64,000 nucleotides of DNA from Diadema setosum (Eukaryota; Echinodermata; Echinoidea; Diadematoida; Diadematidae), in NCBI GenBank assembly GCA_033980235.1, contig CM067076.1:35398209-35462208 (forward strand), given 5' to 3'. The translations under genes were made by a program, and so were the position numbers. The notes under the pieces were generated by a model. That model did no database searches. It was not told the origin of the DNA and saw only the letters and a list, made by a program, of their open reading frames with translations. Below are positions 23,601 to 31,983 of the stretch, in pieces. Position 1 is the stretch's first letter. The number at the start of each line of letters is the position of its first letter.

Positions 23601-26600
23601 TGCATACTAACCACTTGAGTAACACAACCTCTGTCCACCTCATTTGTCTTCCTTGGTCATTGTTTCACTGAATACAGTGACCAGCACCAGCTGCATCAGG
23701 TTGATATCTACTCAGGTAGCTCTGTAGGCATACCAAGTTCGATTTCATTCATCCCATCCAGCTAAATCTTACACAACAGTTCATTTCACGAACATCATTG
23801 TTGACTAGGATTCACAGAAAACCAAATCAGTAAGTTTGATGCCTCCTCCCCAAGCGGTATTTGAGGCATTGATGATTTCGGATTTCTCATCTGTTCATCT
23901 TCGTGTCCATCCATGCAATTTAAGGAAAAAAGCTCTTATACACTTTCTTGATACCTGGCCCATGTATGACGCATTAAGGGGAAGGTTAGCTTGTATTAAA
24001 GTTTTTTAGGCCTAATCCTTCAAGGTTGAATGTCAAAGATTTTTTACGGCCAAATCCAAATGATCTGAAAAAAAGAAAAATAGTAGAATGTGCATTACAG
24101 GAGCTTGATATACATGCCATGTTGAAGGATCATAAGGGATGCATGTTGAGATGTGATTGGAAGTGTGAGATCGTAGTGGAGTGTGGATGATCCCCCAAAT
24201 CCCACCTACTACATCAGCAGTGATAATGATTGTGTTTTTTTAACTCTTTGTATACCATGGTGTACACCATCTGTGTGCCACATTATCATGATACAGCACA
24301 TGAGCGCTTTTGGATTACATTTTGTTTTTCAAAGACATGCAACTTTTTATACAACTGTTCATGCTGGAATTGAAATACAGCAAAGTTGTGGAGAAAATTA
24401 CAAGCTTTGATGTGAATTGAATTTTACGACAAAGCCATCAATATTTTAGTTATGTTTTCTTTATTTCATTTTATTGTTATTTTTTTTTTTTTTTTTGCAC
24501 ATATGACCAGTATTCAAAACACAACCCCCAAACAGACTGGAAAATCTTGTTTGTGGTCATGATTACACATACTTCTATGAATAGGCCTGAGAGCCACGAC
24601 TTCTTAAAGACACAAACTGGACAGAAAAATCAGAATTTAACAGAAAAAAAAATCTTTATGGAACATGTCTTTTCAGTCAACCTTCTGCAAGCGCTATGAG
24701 AAAGGAGTGGAATTGTGTGTGATTTCTTCAGTGTACTGTGGCATATTGTGATCCGTCCATTAGTTTTTGCGTGGTTGTCTGAGAAAACTGGTTCCATGAC
24801 ATTTGCTCCTGCAACAGCTGCACCCATGAAATATCTGCATACAAAGCCAAACATAAATTCTACCAACAAAAATAACCCTTACCATGATCCTAATCATCAC
24901 ATCAAACTAAACCTAAAACCCTTTCATAAATCTAACCCTTAACCCTAAGTCCTTGGAAAAAAAAAAAACATAAGACCGAGCAATTGTCGCCGGAGCGTAT
25001 GTTGTGTCACAGACAAAATATGTAAGATGGTGAGCCATTAAGTGAGTCAGACGTGTAAATGTGGTACACAAAGAGATAAAAAACAACAACAAACGATGCC
25101 TCAAGATACTGCTCACTCCATGTTATGCAGTCATTAGAGATATGATATGATCTTGTTAGTACCAGCATGGGATCTTATTTCATCGTGGGAAAAGGAATTA
25201 AATCTACACAACACAAAGTAAGCACGAGCGATATGTTTAAAGCCCAATGCCCACTGTGCAATATGAGCCTGCAAGCTGGTGCAAGCTGTATGGGATGCCA
25301 TGTGTTGCATGGCCTATTTTGTTACAAAATCTGTCATTTCGTCGACGAAATGACCACTTTGTTAACGAAATGATCATTTCATCGACGAAATGTTGTCATT
25401 TTGTGATGAAATAATCATGCGACACTTGGCACATCATAGAGCTCACAGCAGCTCGCAGGCTCAGGTCGCACAGTGGGCATTGGGCTTAAGACTAGGCATG
25501 ATGGCATGAGGTTGATTGATGTAGGAAGTAAAAACTTGTCCTTGTTTCCTTGCTGTATTTTAGACGGACTACAAGGAGCTTGTTCAGAGAGTTCTCTCAG
25601 TCTTCAGACCAGGAAAGTTTGTGATGACCCTCTTTGCAAACAAGGTGGGTAGTGTGTTCTCTACCAGCAATCTGGTTTACAAAATGATAAGCCGAGAGTA
25701 CTGTTAAAGTGGTTATTTTTGCGTGACTAATTTTTTCGCGCTTGGCAGGGTTAGAAGAGTTTCGTGTGCTTGTAATTCTGCAGAATCAAGCCATTAACTA
25801 CTGGAATATATGGCAAGCAAAAACATTCACATGCTTTTATTTTCGCACTAGTTTCTGGTCATGGAAATGTGCGAAAATTTCCACTTCTGCAGTAATCTCT
25901 CGTGCTTTGGTGGGGAAAAAACAACATACAAGCAGGCTGTATTCTTGTTGATTTGCTATCATAGCCACAGTTTGTTTGTCTGTTACTCGTAGTACATGTA
26001 CATTTTGCATGGTTCTTCCATTTGTTTGCTTTTTATGTGCATTCATATCCATTGATAAAATTGTCCATGTGTTTGCCCATCTTACCATACCATGCCAGAT
26101 TGGGAGCATTTGAGCACTCTGTGGAGATAGCAGTCTCGTGAGTAATTTTGGGACTTCAGTCAAAAGGGTCACTGGTTTCATAGCAACAGGCTTATTAACT
26201 CACATGCTTATACTACATAATGCAGGTGTCCCTAACAAGGAGAATCAACTCTGAACTAGAAAAGTACTCTGAGAGCACAGACCCCCACCAAGCAGCTACT
26301 TTCCACTGATGATCTTGCTCTTCCATAGAGATCAGTGATTTCCACCGATATGTACCGTATGCATGCTGAAAAATCCCCCGATTTCCCAATGTAGAAGCCT
26401 TTGTAACATCATAAACCTTCAGCTGCGCAGAAACTATAGAGCACACACTTTAGTGTGCGTATGAAAACCTCAAAAATGCGCAGCTTGATCTCTCAAGTTC
26501 ATTGACCCTACTTGCCAAAATATCGAAAATCCTTCATAAAATCCATAAAGATTTCTGGCTCACTACCAAAATTTAATAATCTGTTCCTTGTGTCATTCTT

Positions 26601-28676
26601 AACCTTTCCTGCAAATTTCATCCAAATCTGTGCGCAACTTTTTGAGTTATTTTGCACACGGACAAACAAACAAACAAGCAAACAAACAAACCAACAGTAA
26701 TGAAAACATAACCTCCTCCCTTGGTGGAGGTAATTATGATGTAGTGCGTGTTACACATATTCTCATGTCAACAGCTGGTATGGTATGCTTTTGGACCACT
26801 TTGTGTTCAAGTTCTCTCTGGCATGGTATGGCACAGTACGCTTTGGGAGCCTTCGAGCACTCCTCTGGTGCGGGTGTAATATTTTATGGTACGCTTCAGG
26901 AGTATGCTCCAATGCACACTTTGTCTCTTCTTTCTCTTCCCTTCTGAGTTCATATCTCCCGTTTTCTCTCAAATCCCTGCACTTAACTTCATTTGAAATA
27001 CCAGGGGTCAAGGGTTAAGGTAGACCATACAAAATACTGTATTCGCCAAATATTTCGTGAGGTTTTCATTTTCACGAATTTCACGTGTCAGGTGCTATTT
27101 GCGAAATTAAAGACACGCGGAAATAATGACTCTGATCCCGATATGAATGTGATGCACACTTAGACATTTTTCCGTTCAGTACAGTACTCCATGATCGCGA
27201 ATTTTACCACTCGCGAAATCATCGGGAAGTCCCGATCTGCGAAAATTTGGACTCGTTAAATATACGGTATTCCTTGCCATACCACTGAACCTAGTACAGG
27301 CATGTTTGACAGTGCATCAATTCATTAATAATACTGTGGTGTTGATTTTTCAAAGTATGCATTTAGGTCGGCATCGTTTGACTTTCAGGAAGGATGAGAA
27401 AATGATGACTGTCTGCTAACACACTAATAGCTAAATTTGGCAAAGCTTGAGATATTGAGTAATGATACTATGGAGATTTCCTTCGAGCATGATTTTGGCA
27501 GATTTGATATTTTTCATGTTTATATATGACAAGATTGAACATTGAAGGCAACTTGATAACACAGTGAAATGGGTCGCACAGGTCATTGTAAAGTTAATTA
27601 TCTTCTCTTTTTTCTTTTTTCTTTTTTTTACAAGGATTGTGGTTAGAGTGAACCACAAGCTAAATTTTTCAGTTTCACTATAAAGTTTTGATGGAGTGAC
27701 TTTCTACTGTCCTATTGTGCTCCAGAGTCTAGAATTGCCCAAAGGAAGTCCATTTTTTTTCCAGCTTTTCATTTCATTTTCCTGCAGTTATATTCAGCAG
27801 GTACATTGATGGTAATTTGATGCACATTAGTGGCTTGATTTATGGGTTGCAGTGAAACTAGCATCATTGTTTTCTTGCCTTTCATTTTGTTTTTCTTTTG
27901 TCGGAGAGAAGGAGGAAATGCCACTTTACTGAATGTCTTACCTCATTGGTAATTTGTGGCATGTGTTTATGTCTGAGATCATTGTTGTCACTCCTCTGTG
28001 TTTGTGAAAGGGGAATGCTATTATAGTTTTTCTCTCATTTTTTTTTTTTTTTTTAGGGGTGAGGGGTGGGGGAATACTTAAATCACCCTTTATATGTTTT
28101 TTCACATCTCATTACAGTGTGGTTTCTATTGTCCAGTACCATTGTTATATAAAGAAGACAATGGTGTCATTGAAAATGACAGCTTTTAAGAAAGGGTACT
28201 TGAGATAATGCTGCTTTCATCTAATGGTTTTCTAGAGTCCCTTAACAATCACTTTCTTTAGTATGCCAGCACTTCATCAGATAAGACTACCTTTGTTCTT
28301 AACATGTTCTGAATTGCGGCAAAATTTGAAATCAAAACTAATAGATGAGTTCAAGCACCAAGTACAATAGCAGATAGTGTAATGCTCGTGTTTTTTAGTA
28401 ATGTGCAAAAAAAAAAAAAATAAATAAAAATCTCTTTTCACCAACTACTCCCATCATTCTATGACTCTGTCCATACAGCTCTAGCTCTCTTTATTTATGT
28501 TTTTGCTTGCAAGTTATCTATCTATGTCCAACCTCTCACAGCAAGCAGCCTGTGGATCCAGTCGCAAGGCTCTGAAAGACTCGTTCCTGGAGCAATACAA
28601 GCGCCAGGATCGTCAGTACTCCGAGTTCAAGAATTACGACCTCACCTTTGGCCAGTATATTAGGGACAATGTTTAA
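5434..28676 (+). CDS. AMD1: S-adenosylmethionine decarboxylase proenzyme, 11 coding exons
   Basis: Joined coding exons are 5434-5612, 9655-9741, 11117-11240, 11860-11962, 13429-13471, 13933-13987, 15131-15211, 18369-18461, 23379-23453, 25564-25644 and 28542-28676. They give 1056 nt and 351 residues without a frame break (human 334). The enzyme decarboxylates S-adenosylmethionine, supplying the aminopropyl donor for spermidine and spermine in the cytosol. It is made as a proenzyme that cleaves itself to create a pyruvoyl cofactor. Visible landmarks: EGTEKLLEVWF (E19, E22, matching human E8, E11); processing site LSESS with cleavage between E90 and S91; C105 in KTCGTT (human C82); putrescine-site D193 and E197 (human D174, E178); S248 in CGYSM (S229); H262 in TIHITP (H243); E275 in SFETN (E256). 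The offset to human is a constant +19 after the middle exons, which supports the exon joins. The N-terminus is 11 residues longer than human, and a Ser/Gly/Glu-rich insert lies around residues 35-52. Human numbering is from memory of the family. Confidence 0.96.
5736..6640 (-). mobile_element. Probable solo LTR in AMD1 intron 1
   Basis: On the minus strand the end reads GTCGTAACA, preceded by AATAAA (the complement, TTTATT, is at about 5797-5802) roughly 65 bases inside. Upstream is a TATATATAAAG box near 6125. TG...CA ends, an internal TATA box and a polyadenylation signal are the layout of an LTR. I found no clear target duplication, so the far edge is approximate. No internal retroviral or gag-pol sequence is present. 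Confidence 0.45.
6641..9654. other. Rest of AMD1 intron 1
   Basis: Holds a dispersed-repeat copy at about 7350-7692 and T-rich tracts near 8910-8940. Otherwise there is no recognisable gene or RNA. Short open frames here are unsupported. Confidence 0.5.
7350..7692 (+). repeat. Dispersed repeat family M, copy 1
   Basis: Begins GTGATTTAAAAAATGTTCA, includes ATCACAAAACATCCTACCAT and ends near TTCATCTGCAAATGG. The same sequence occurs at 29616-29975, inverted at about 55495-55803, and as a start at the window's right edge (63966). It is likely a non-autonomous transposon. Confidence 0.8.
9655..9741 (+). CDS. AMD1: AMD1 coding exon 2
   Basis: Acceptor cccctctag|ACAATG and donor CTTAG|gtgagg. Encodes QCWAEMLALVKCEIV to HHAYIL, matching the human segment before the processing site. 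The Ser codon before the cleavage Glu is split across the intron (AG|T). Confidence 0.93.
9958..11042 (+). repeat. Dispersed repeat H, copy 1, interrupted by a MITE
   Basis: Starts with the hairpin CCTCCCATAAGGGGGGAGG and GTTTGT repeats, and ends at TTGGCGGAGGTCTGCGCTC. The reverse-complement copy at 26248-26737 is continuous where this one is split by 10078-10629. Lies in AMD1 intron 2. Confidence 0.8.
10078..10629. mobile_element. Foldback element family I, copy 1, nested in repeat H
   Basis: The left end AAAGTTCACCTTCATAAACA is matched in reverse complement at the right end by TGTTTATGAAGGTGAACTT. The arms extend through the AAGGATTGAGAGAATG motif and TTTGAGGAAAAT. A diverged copy lies at about 50750-51240. 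Confidence 0.85.
11117..11240 (+). CDS. AMD1: AMD1 coding exon 3 (processing site)
   Basis: Carries the self-cleavage site E90-S91 (SESSLFIS), KRRLILKTCGTT with catalytic C105, and the following helix. The acceptor gtggcag has a weak polypyrimidine tract. The donor used is GTGGTG|gtaggt, which keeps phase 0; gtaact four bases on would break the frame. Confidence 0.93.
11860..11962 (+). CDS. AMD1: AMD1 coding exon 4
   Basis: Acceptor tcaacag|GACATC, donor GACA|gtgagt. Encodes DIFYSRKNFVRPDLQ through FLDSLFD, equivalent to human SFFYSRKNF onward. Ends in phase 1. Confidence 0.93.
12158..12317. mobile_element. 160-bp foldback MITE, family C
   Basis: Ends GGGGCCCGTTGCATAAAA and its reverse complement TTTTATGCAACGGGCCCC (imperfect inside). 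The arms pair further through ATTATGGTAA and TTACCATAAT. Lies in AMD1 intron 4. Confidence 0.9.
13057..13303. mobile_element. MITE family F, copy 1 (old)
   Basis: Starts ACTGTATATGCCAAATATAT and continues GTGAGGTTTTTGTTTTTATG. Related copies are at 27035-27270 and 59260-59503, which keep the less decayed GCCAAATATTTCGTGAGG start. CpG to TpG decay is evident here. Confidence 0.8.
13429..13471 (+). CDS. AMD1: AMD1 coding exon 5 (43 nt)
   Basis: Acceptor ctgtgtag|GAGGAG, donor TGTTG|gtaagt. Encodes GAAYVLGRMNGDCW, equivalent to human GAGYCMGRMNSDCW. Arg165 and Trp179 are split by the flanking introns. Confidence 0.93.
13933..13987 (+). CDS. AMD1: AMD1 coding exon 6 (55 nt)
   Basis: Acceptor atctccag|GTACCTC. 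Encodes YLYTLDNSTITQPDQTLE, including putrescine-site D193 and E197. The exon ends directly at the U12-type donor ATATCCTT, with no usable GT donor at the required position. Confidence 0.94.
14444..14639. mobile_element. Foldback MITE family E, copy 1
   Basis: The left end TATATGAATATAAGAACGAC plus CCAAGTCC is matched in reverse complement by GGACTTGGGTCATTCTTACA plus TTCATATA. No coding capacity. Confidence 0.85.
14687..14912. mobile_element. Foldback MITE family E, copy 2
   Basis: Same termini as the copy 47 bp to its left (TATATGAATCAAAGAACGAC and GTCGTTCTTATATTCATATA). The two lie head to tail in the U12 intron. Confidence 0.85.
15131..15211 (+). CDS. AMD1: AMD1 coding exon 7
   Basis: Follows the AT-AC intron; donor CTAAG|gtgaga. 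Encodes ILMTELDSDVMAHF to EEVTK, phase 0 at both ends. Matches human ILMSELDPAVMDQF. Confidence 0.93.
16290..16545. mobile_element. TIR element with ACTGCGGTGT ends
   Basis: CCATTACTGCGGTGTTCATG at the left pairs with GACACCGCAGTTAGAGCTAATGG at the right as imperfect inverted ends. The interior is C/G-run rich. Edges are approximate. Confidence 0.6.
16616..17005. mobile_element. Foldback MITE family A, copy 2
   Basis: TTAAAGGGCTCGTATAGTTC at the left, GTACCATCCCTTTAA at the right, with the same self-complementary interior as 4224-4614 (ATTTATTTGATGAAAATTGG and CCGATTTTCATCAAATAAAC). Confidence 0.85.
17410..17819. mobile_element. Foldback MITE family G, copy 1
   Basis: The left end GGGTGCGTTTGAGCGCTCTA plus AAGCGAAC is matched by GTTCGCTTTAGGAGAGCACT plus CGAACGCACCC at the right. 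The interior has repeated GGTACAGTACGG words. A second copy at 26080-26922 is split by another repeat. Confidence 0.85.
18369..18461 (+). CDS. AMD1: AMD1 coding exon 8
   Basis: Acceptor cctgacag|GAGAGT, donor GGAT|gtaagt. Encodes ESGIASLLPDCKIDAHLF then EPCGYSMNGLLKD, including S248 (human S229), which is needed for processing. Phase 0 at both ends. Confidence 0.94.
18587..19625 (+). repeat. Kilobase repeat L, copy 1
   Basis: Opens with the hairpin AGCTCACCTGAGCC-AAA-GGCTCAAGTGAGCT and TTGCGATCGCCCTTCGTCCG, and closes with GCGCTAGACCCGCGGGTCTC. The interior holds about three diverged ~310-330-bp subunits, each with TTTTCATCTTCTTCTTGAGA, CTTGGCAGGTAGCATC and GGGCACCATGCCCCACCCAG. No reading frame runs through it. 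Lies in AMD1 intron 8. Confidence 0.9.
20391..20775. mobile_element. Foldback MITE family A, copy 3
   Basis: TTAAAGGGACTATGCAGTAC plus TGGTTGAG at the left and CAACCAGTACTGTACAGTCC plus CTTA at the right. This is the best preserved of the three copies. Confidence 0.9.
22119..22283. mobile_element. 165-bp foldback MITE, family D
   Basis: GTTTCTTAAAGCCGTTTGTA near the left end pairs with AGAACAGCTTTATGAAACAT near the right. Inner arms pair through GACTTAAG and TTAAGTCGTG and through CAGTTCT and AGAACTG. Confidence 0.75.
22441..22967. mobile_element. Tigger/pogo-like non-autonomous DNA transposon
   Basis: The left end CAGTGCACTCCTGTTACAAC is the imperfect inverted match of the right end GTTATAACGGGAGTGCACTG. 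Both ends are flanked by TA, the Tc1/mariner-superfamily target. GTTATAACGAA occurs several times in the interior. No transposase is present. Confidence 0.85.
23379..23453 (+). CDS. AMD1: AMD1 coding exon 9
   Basis: Acceptor ctcctgccag|GATGGC after a long pyrimidine tract, donor CAGTG|gtaagc. Encodes DGYVTIHITPEKEYSY then VSFETNYPV, with H262 (processing) and E275 (putrescine site). Confidence 0.94.
23454..25563. other. AMD1 intron 9
   Basis: Contains one foldback element (25237-25489). The rest shows nothing beyond a T-run near 24480 and simple A-rich stretches. Confidence 0.5.
25237..25489. mobile_element. TTAA-bounded foldback MITE with repeated palindromes
   Basis: TTAAAGCCCAATGCCCACTG plus TGC at the left matches GCACAGTGGGCATTGGGCTT plus AA at the right. 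The core has successive palindromes ATTTCGTCGACGAAAT, TTTCATCGACGAAA and a degenerate TTTTGTGATGAAAT. Confidence 0.9.
25564..25644 (+). CDS. AMD1: AMD1 coding exon 10
   Basis: Acceptor gtattttag|ACGGAC, donor CAAG|gtgggt. Encodes TDYKELVQRVLSVFRPGK then FVMTLFANK, matching human LIRKVVEVFKPGKFVTTLF. Confidence 0.94.
26080..26922. mobile_element. Foldback MITE family G, copy 2, split by repeat H
   Basis: Left part (GGGAGCATTTGAGCACTCTG to CCCTAACAAGGAGAAT) and right part (GTATGGTATGCTTTTGGACC to GGAGTATGCTCCAATGCACA) align with the two halves of 17410-17819. The break falls just after GAGAAT. Confidence 0.75.
26248..26737 (-). repeat. Dispersed repeat H, copy 2, inside a MITE
   Basis: Reverse complement of 9958-11042 without its internal insertion. 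It runs from AGAGCACAGACCCCCACCAA to CCTCCCTTGGTGGAGG and includes a CAAACAAA tract. Confidence 0.85.
27035..27270. mobile_element. MITE family F, copy 2
   Basis: TACTGTATTCGCCAAATATT start with TCGTGAGG; the far end AAATATACGGTA is roughly the inverted match. Contains GATCGCGAATTTTACCACTC and GGGAAGTCCCGATCTGCGAA. Confidence 0.8.
27271..28541. other. End of AMD1 intron 10
   Basis: AT-rich DNA with T-runs near 28030-28055 and an A-run near 28407-28422. Nothing else recognised. Confidence 0.5.
28542..28676 (+). CDS. AMD1: AMD1 coding exon 11 and stop
   Basis: Acceptor cctctcacag|CAAGCAG; phase 0 requires this AG. Encodes QAACGSSRKALKDSF to the C-terminus GQYIRDNV, ending at TAA. The last nine codons lie in the first copy of a 73-bp tandem duplication. 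Confidence 0.92.
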   Translation, partial: QAACGSSRKALKDSFLEQYKRQDRQYSEFKNYDLTFGQYIRDNV

Positions 28677-28792
28677 TGTCTCAAGGTAATCAACTCAGCA
28701 TGTTGGATTGATCGTGGAATTTGGCCAGTATATTAGGGACAAGGTTTAATGTCTCAAGGTAATCAACTCAGCATGTTGGATTGATCGTGGAA
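28647..28792 (+). repeat. 73-bp tandem duplication across the AMD1 stop codon
   Basis: Copy 1 is 28647-28719 and copy 2 is 28720-28792. They differ at one base that I can see (GACAAT versus GACAAG). Copy 1 contains the end of the reading frame and TAA; copy 2 is therefore 3' UTR, and since 73 is not a multiple of 3 it would not re-enter the frame. Confidence 0.95.
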
Positions 28793-29032
28793 TTGTTGTT
28801 ACAAATTTTGGTAAAGGCTCTTAAGCTTTCCTGACAAACTGTAGTACAGGGCACATATTTGTATTATGAAATTCCTTCTGAGTCAATGACGTAAAATTAT
28901 TGTAGTGAATTAATTATGTATGCAGCATTTTGATGAAGGTTGTAGTGAATATAGCTCATGCTATGCCAGTGTTCATAAGACTTTTTTTCACCATGTGCTA
29001 TACTGTATTGGTGAGTGTTTTCTTTGCTGAAA

Positions 29033-29038
29033 AATAAA
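29033..29038 (+). terminator. AMD1: AMD1 polyadenylation signal candidate
   Basis: AATAAA about 357 bases after the AMD1 stop, followed by a T/G-containing stretch. This is the first AATAAA downstream and would give a short 3' UTR. Confidence 0.55.
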
Positions 29039-29055
29039 GCACAAGATGTTCTTTC

Positions 29056-31983
29056 AAAACCATCATTGAAATACATGTATTAGAAATACAAGTATTTATA
29101 GTATGAAAAGATGGGATGACAATGTTGCATTCTGTAATGTATTAATAGCAAACGTGGTTGGTAGGAAGTCTGAAAGTCAGTAATAGGAATTATTGTATAT
29201 CCATGCTTAATGCTTTCTGTACAGGATTCTAGAATTTCCTTAGACCTATTACAGGATCAACCATGTCTGGTGGGCAGCGAGTTAAAATAGAGAAATCTCT
29301 GTGACATTCACTCCTGTACAAGTTTTGGAATTATTCTTTGGCTATGATATCAGTTGTTTCACCGTTTGTACAAATGGATAAAAAATTCTTGACTTGTCCA
29401 GTGTGACTGTCTTGTATTGCATGGGAATCCCAGAACAATGAGGTTATCAAAACTACCGTAAATGTAGATACTTCCATGTTTTTAGATATTTGCTCTAAGG
29501 GGCTCAAAAACATATGCTGCGTGGGTTCTTAAATTTGCACTGCACATTTGCTTATTTCCATGTTTTCATCCAATTTACAAAAACCACAGAAAATGGATGT
29601 GCACAAAGTACCTTTTAAAGGTACTGTTTACCATGCTCAGTGATTTAAAAAATGTTCAAGATATCACATTCGATACATATGTGTAGGTCAGTTGTATCAC
29701 AAAACATCCTACCATGTAAAAATTTTGCAATATACTAGGTACCATGTAGCCTCAAAGATAAGGAGATATCACTGTTTTTCTTACTAAATCATAACTGTAG
29801 ACGGTTTAGTCTATAAACAATTTTATTATAACCATTGTTCACATTTTGCATATTCAACACTACTTAACATTGATTATAGTGACTAACTCTTTTGCATTGG
29901 TTGTTTCTATTCCTACTCGCATTTTAGCACTAAAGCTGGGTCCTTGTTTCATCTGCAAATGGTAGATAATGCCTTAATCAACATGCATACCAATATCATG
30001 TCTCTTTCTTGACCATTGCACATGGTACAAGGACTGCATGCACACATTTGATTACAGCATAAACACAAACGATCTACAATGACCTACACAAAGCTACTAG
30101 CATACACACGAGCTCAAATGGATACTAGGACACACACACATGCACACACACACTACACACACACATACATACACACTCACATACTACTACTGCAGTAGTA
30201 TTCACCAGCTGATGAAGCACACAGTTATTTTTTTGCATGTTCTAGAATTGTGTAGCCAAGAGTAGTGCAAAATCAGCAAAAATTTACTGAACTGTGAATA
30301 TTTCTGCATTTAAAGTACCAAATTCTTCTTGCTGCTTGCAGGTCTATGTATCCGCACAGTCAAAGGATATAAAGAAGACAATGGAGAATCTTCCAATACA
30401 CCTAAGCTATTAGAAATACAAAATGGTTATGGAGGTTTGAGATGGTGCAATGTAGAAAGATCTCACCAACCATATTTTATGTAACAACAGCAATGGCACA
30501 TTAATACACTGCACATTTTTGTTAGACCTATAAAGGCAATGTCATTTTGGTTTGGTAACTCCTTAATTGGCAAAGATGTCTGCAGTATGCTATAAACCAA
30601 AAATAGCAGCATGACATTGTTGTGAATTGGAGCTGACATCCTTATTTGCAGCATGAAACTTTCACAAATGATCACTGGCATTCAGTGCCTTGTGTAAACA
30701 AAACCTTTCACACGCATTTTACTTTTGGGAATCTTGGATCGCAAAATTTACAAAAGATTCATGCATGCAGAAATTTCTGGTTTTACAGTGGTGCTTTGCT
30801 GCTTGGTTTGAAATTCTTTAAAGACTTACTCCCCATACATTCTTCTGATACCAGAAAATTTGCCTGTCTTTTCACTTTAAGTCTTTTTTTTTCTTCTTTA
30901 CATCTGGTTCTGAGAATTAGCGAGTAACAAGAGAAATCATACATTGTATTGTATATGTCAAAAATTCTTATAATTTAGAAGGCAATTTGAGCGTGAGAAT
31001 TAGTGCTTCAGTTTGAGAAGATGTCCGTGATATCTACAGTCAGGGATTCCCCTAATATTATATTACCTTTTGACTGCCAACAGGATGTGTTCAATTCAAG
31101 CTACACTCGGAAGAAACAAGAGTGTTATGCACTGCTATTCCTGTTACATGCATGCCAGATAAATATCCAAGTCTGGTTTTGAATCAAAACAAGGCCAGAT
31201 GAAATTACAGCAGGTTTTATGAATACGACGTTGCTTTTTTTCTTAAGGCAAATGGCAAGAACTCTGGTGCAGTCAGTATGTGAATGTGGTCACTGACTAA
31301 CCATTACATTAGTTTTATCATGTTGGTTATTCGTGAGGTGCTACAGACAATACAGATATCAACATGCGTGTATTTCTTTGATAATGCACAATGCCAATCA
31401 CATGTTTGTTCTGATAGATGATGCTAAAGGGTTGACAAATTAATTGTCTAATGAGGTAGATGGGTTTTAGTGATACCATAAGCCTCTCTCTCATGTCCTT
31501 TCTCTCTTTCTGTCTATCAGTGTATAATAAATTTCTCTCATTTTCTTTCCCATTTCAGAGGGAGGGGTGGTTACAGGGGACAATAGAACATATATGCCTT
31601 GAAACCTCGAGTAATGGTGCTCTTAAAAAAGTTAATTACCAATATCAATCATAGTTATGACAGATAGTTGTTTATCATCTTATGAGAAGGTGATAGAGAA
31701 TACATGTAGTTACACCCGACAATATTGCTTTTCAAATTCATGAAATTCTTCCATCGAAATGTTTTCATTGCAACTGATTGAGTGCTCATTTACGTCGATG
31801 TAGGGCAATTTGTCAATCAGTTGCAATATAGCTTTTGTATAATAATTATGAGATAAGATACTTGATGATTAAGTATGTGCGAAGGAGACATAAACTTCCT
31901 TTACACAAATCCATTTATTAACTGTCATGCCATATCGTGTGTACTACTGCGGCAAAAGAGGGTATAACTGGTTTTTGCTTGTT
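29056..31983. other. Intergenic DNA after AMD1
   Basis: Contains repeat M copy 2 (29616-29975) and a short (CA)n stretch near 30128-30175. No supported gene. Confidence 0.5.
29616..29975 (+). repeat. Dispersed repeat family M, copy 2
   Basis: Starts AAAGGTACTGTTTACCATGC, continues GTGATTTAAAAAATGTTCAA and ends near TCATCTGCAAATGGTAGATA. This is the most complete plus-strand copy. Confidence 0.85.
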
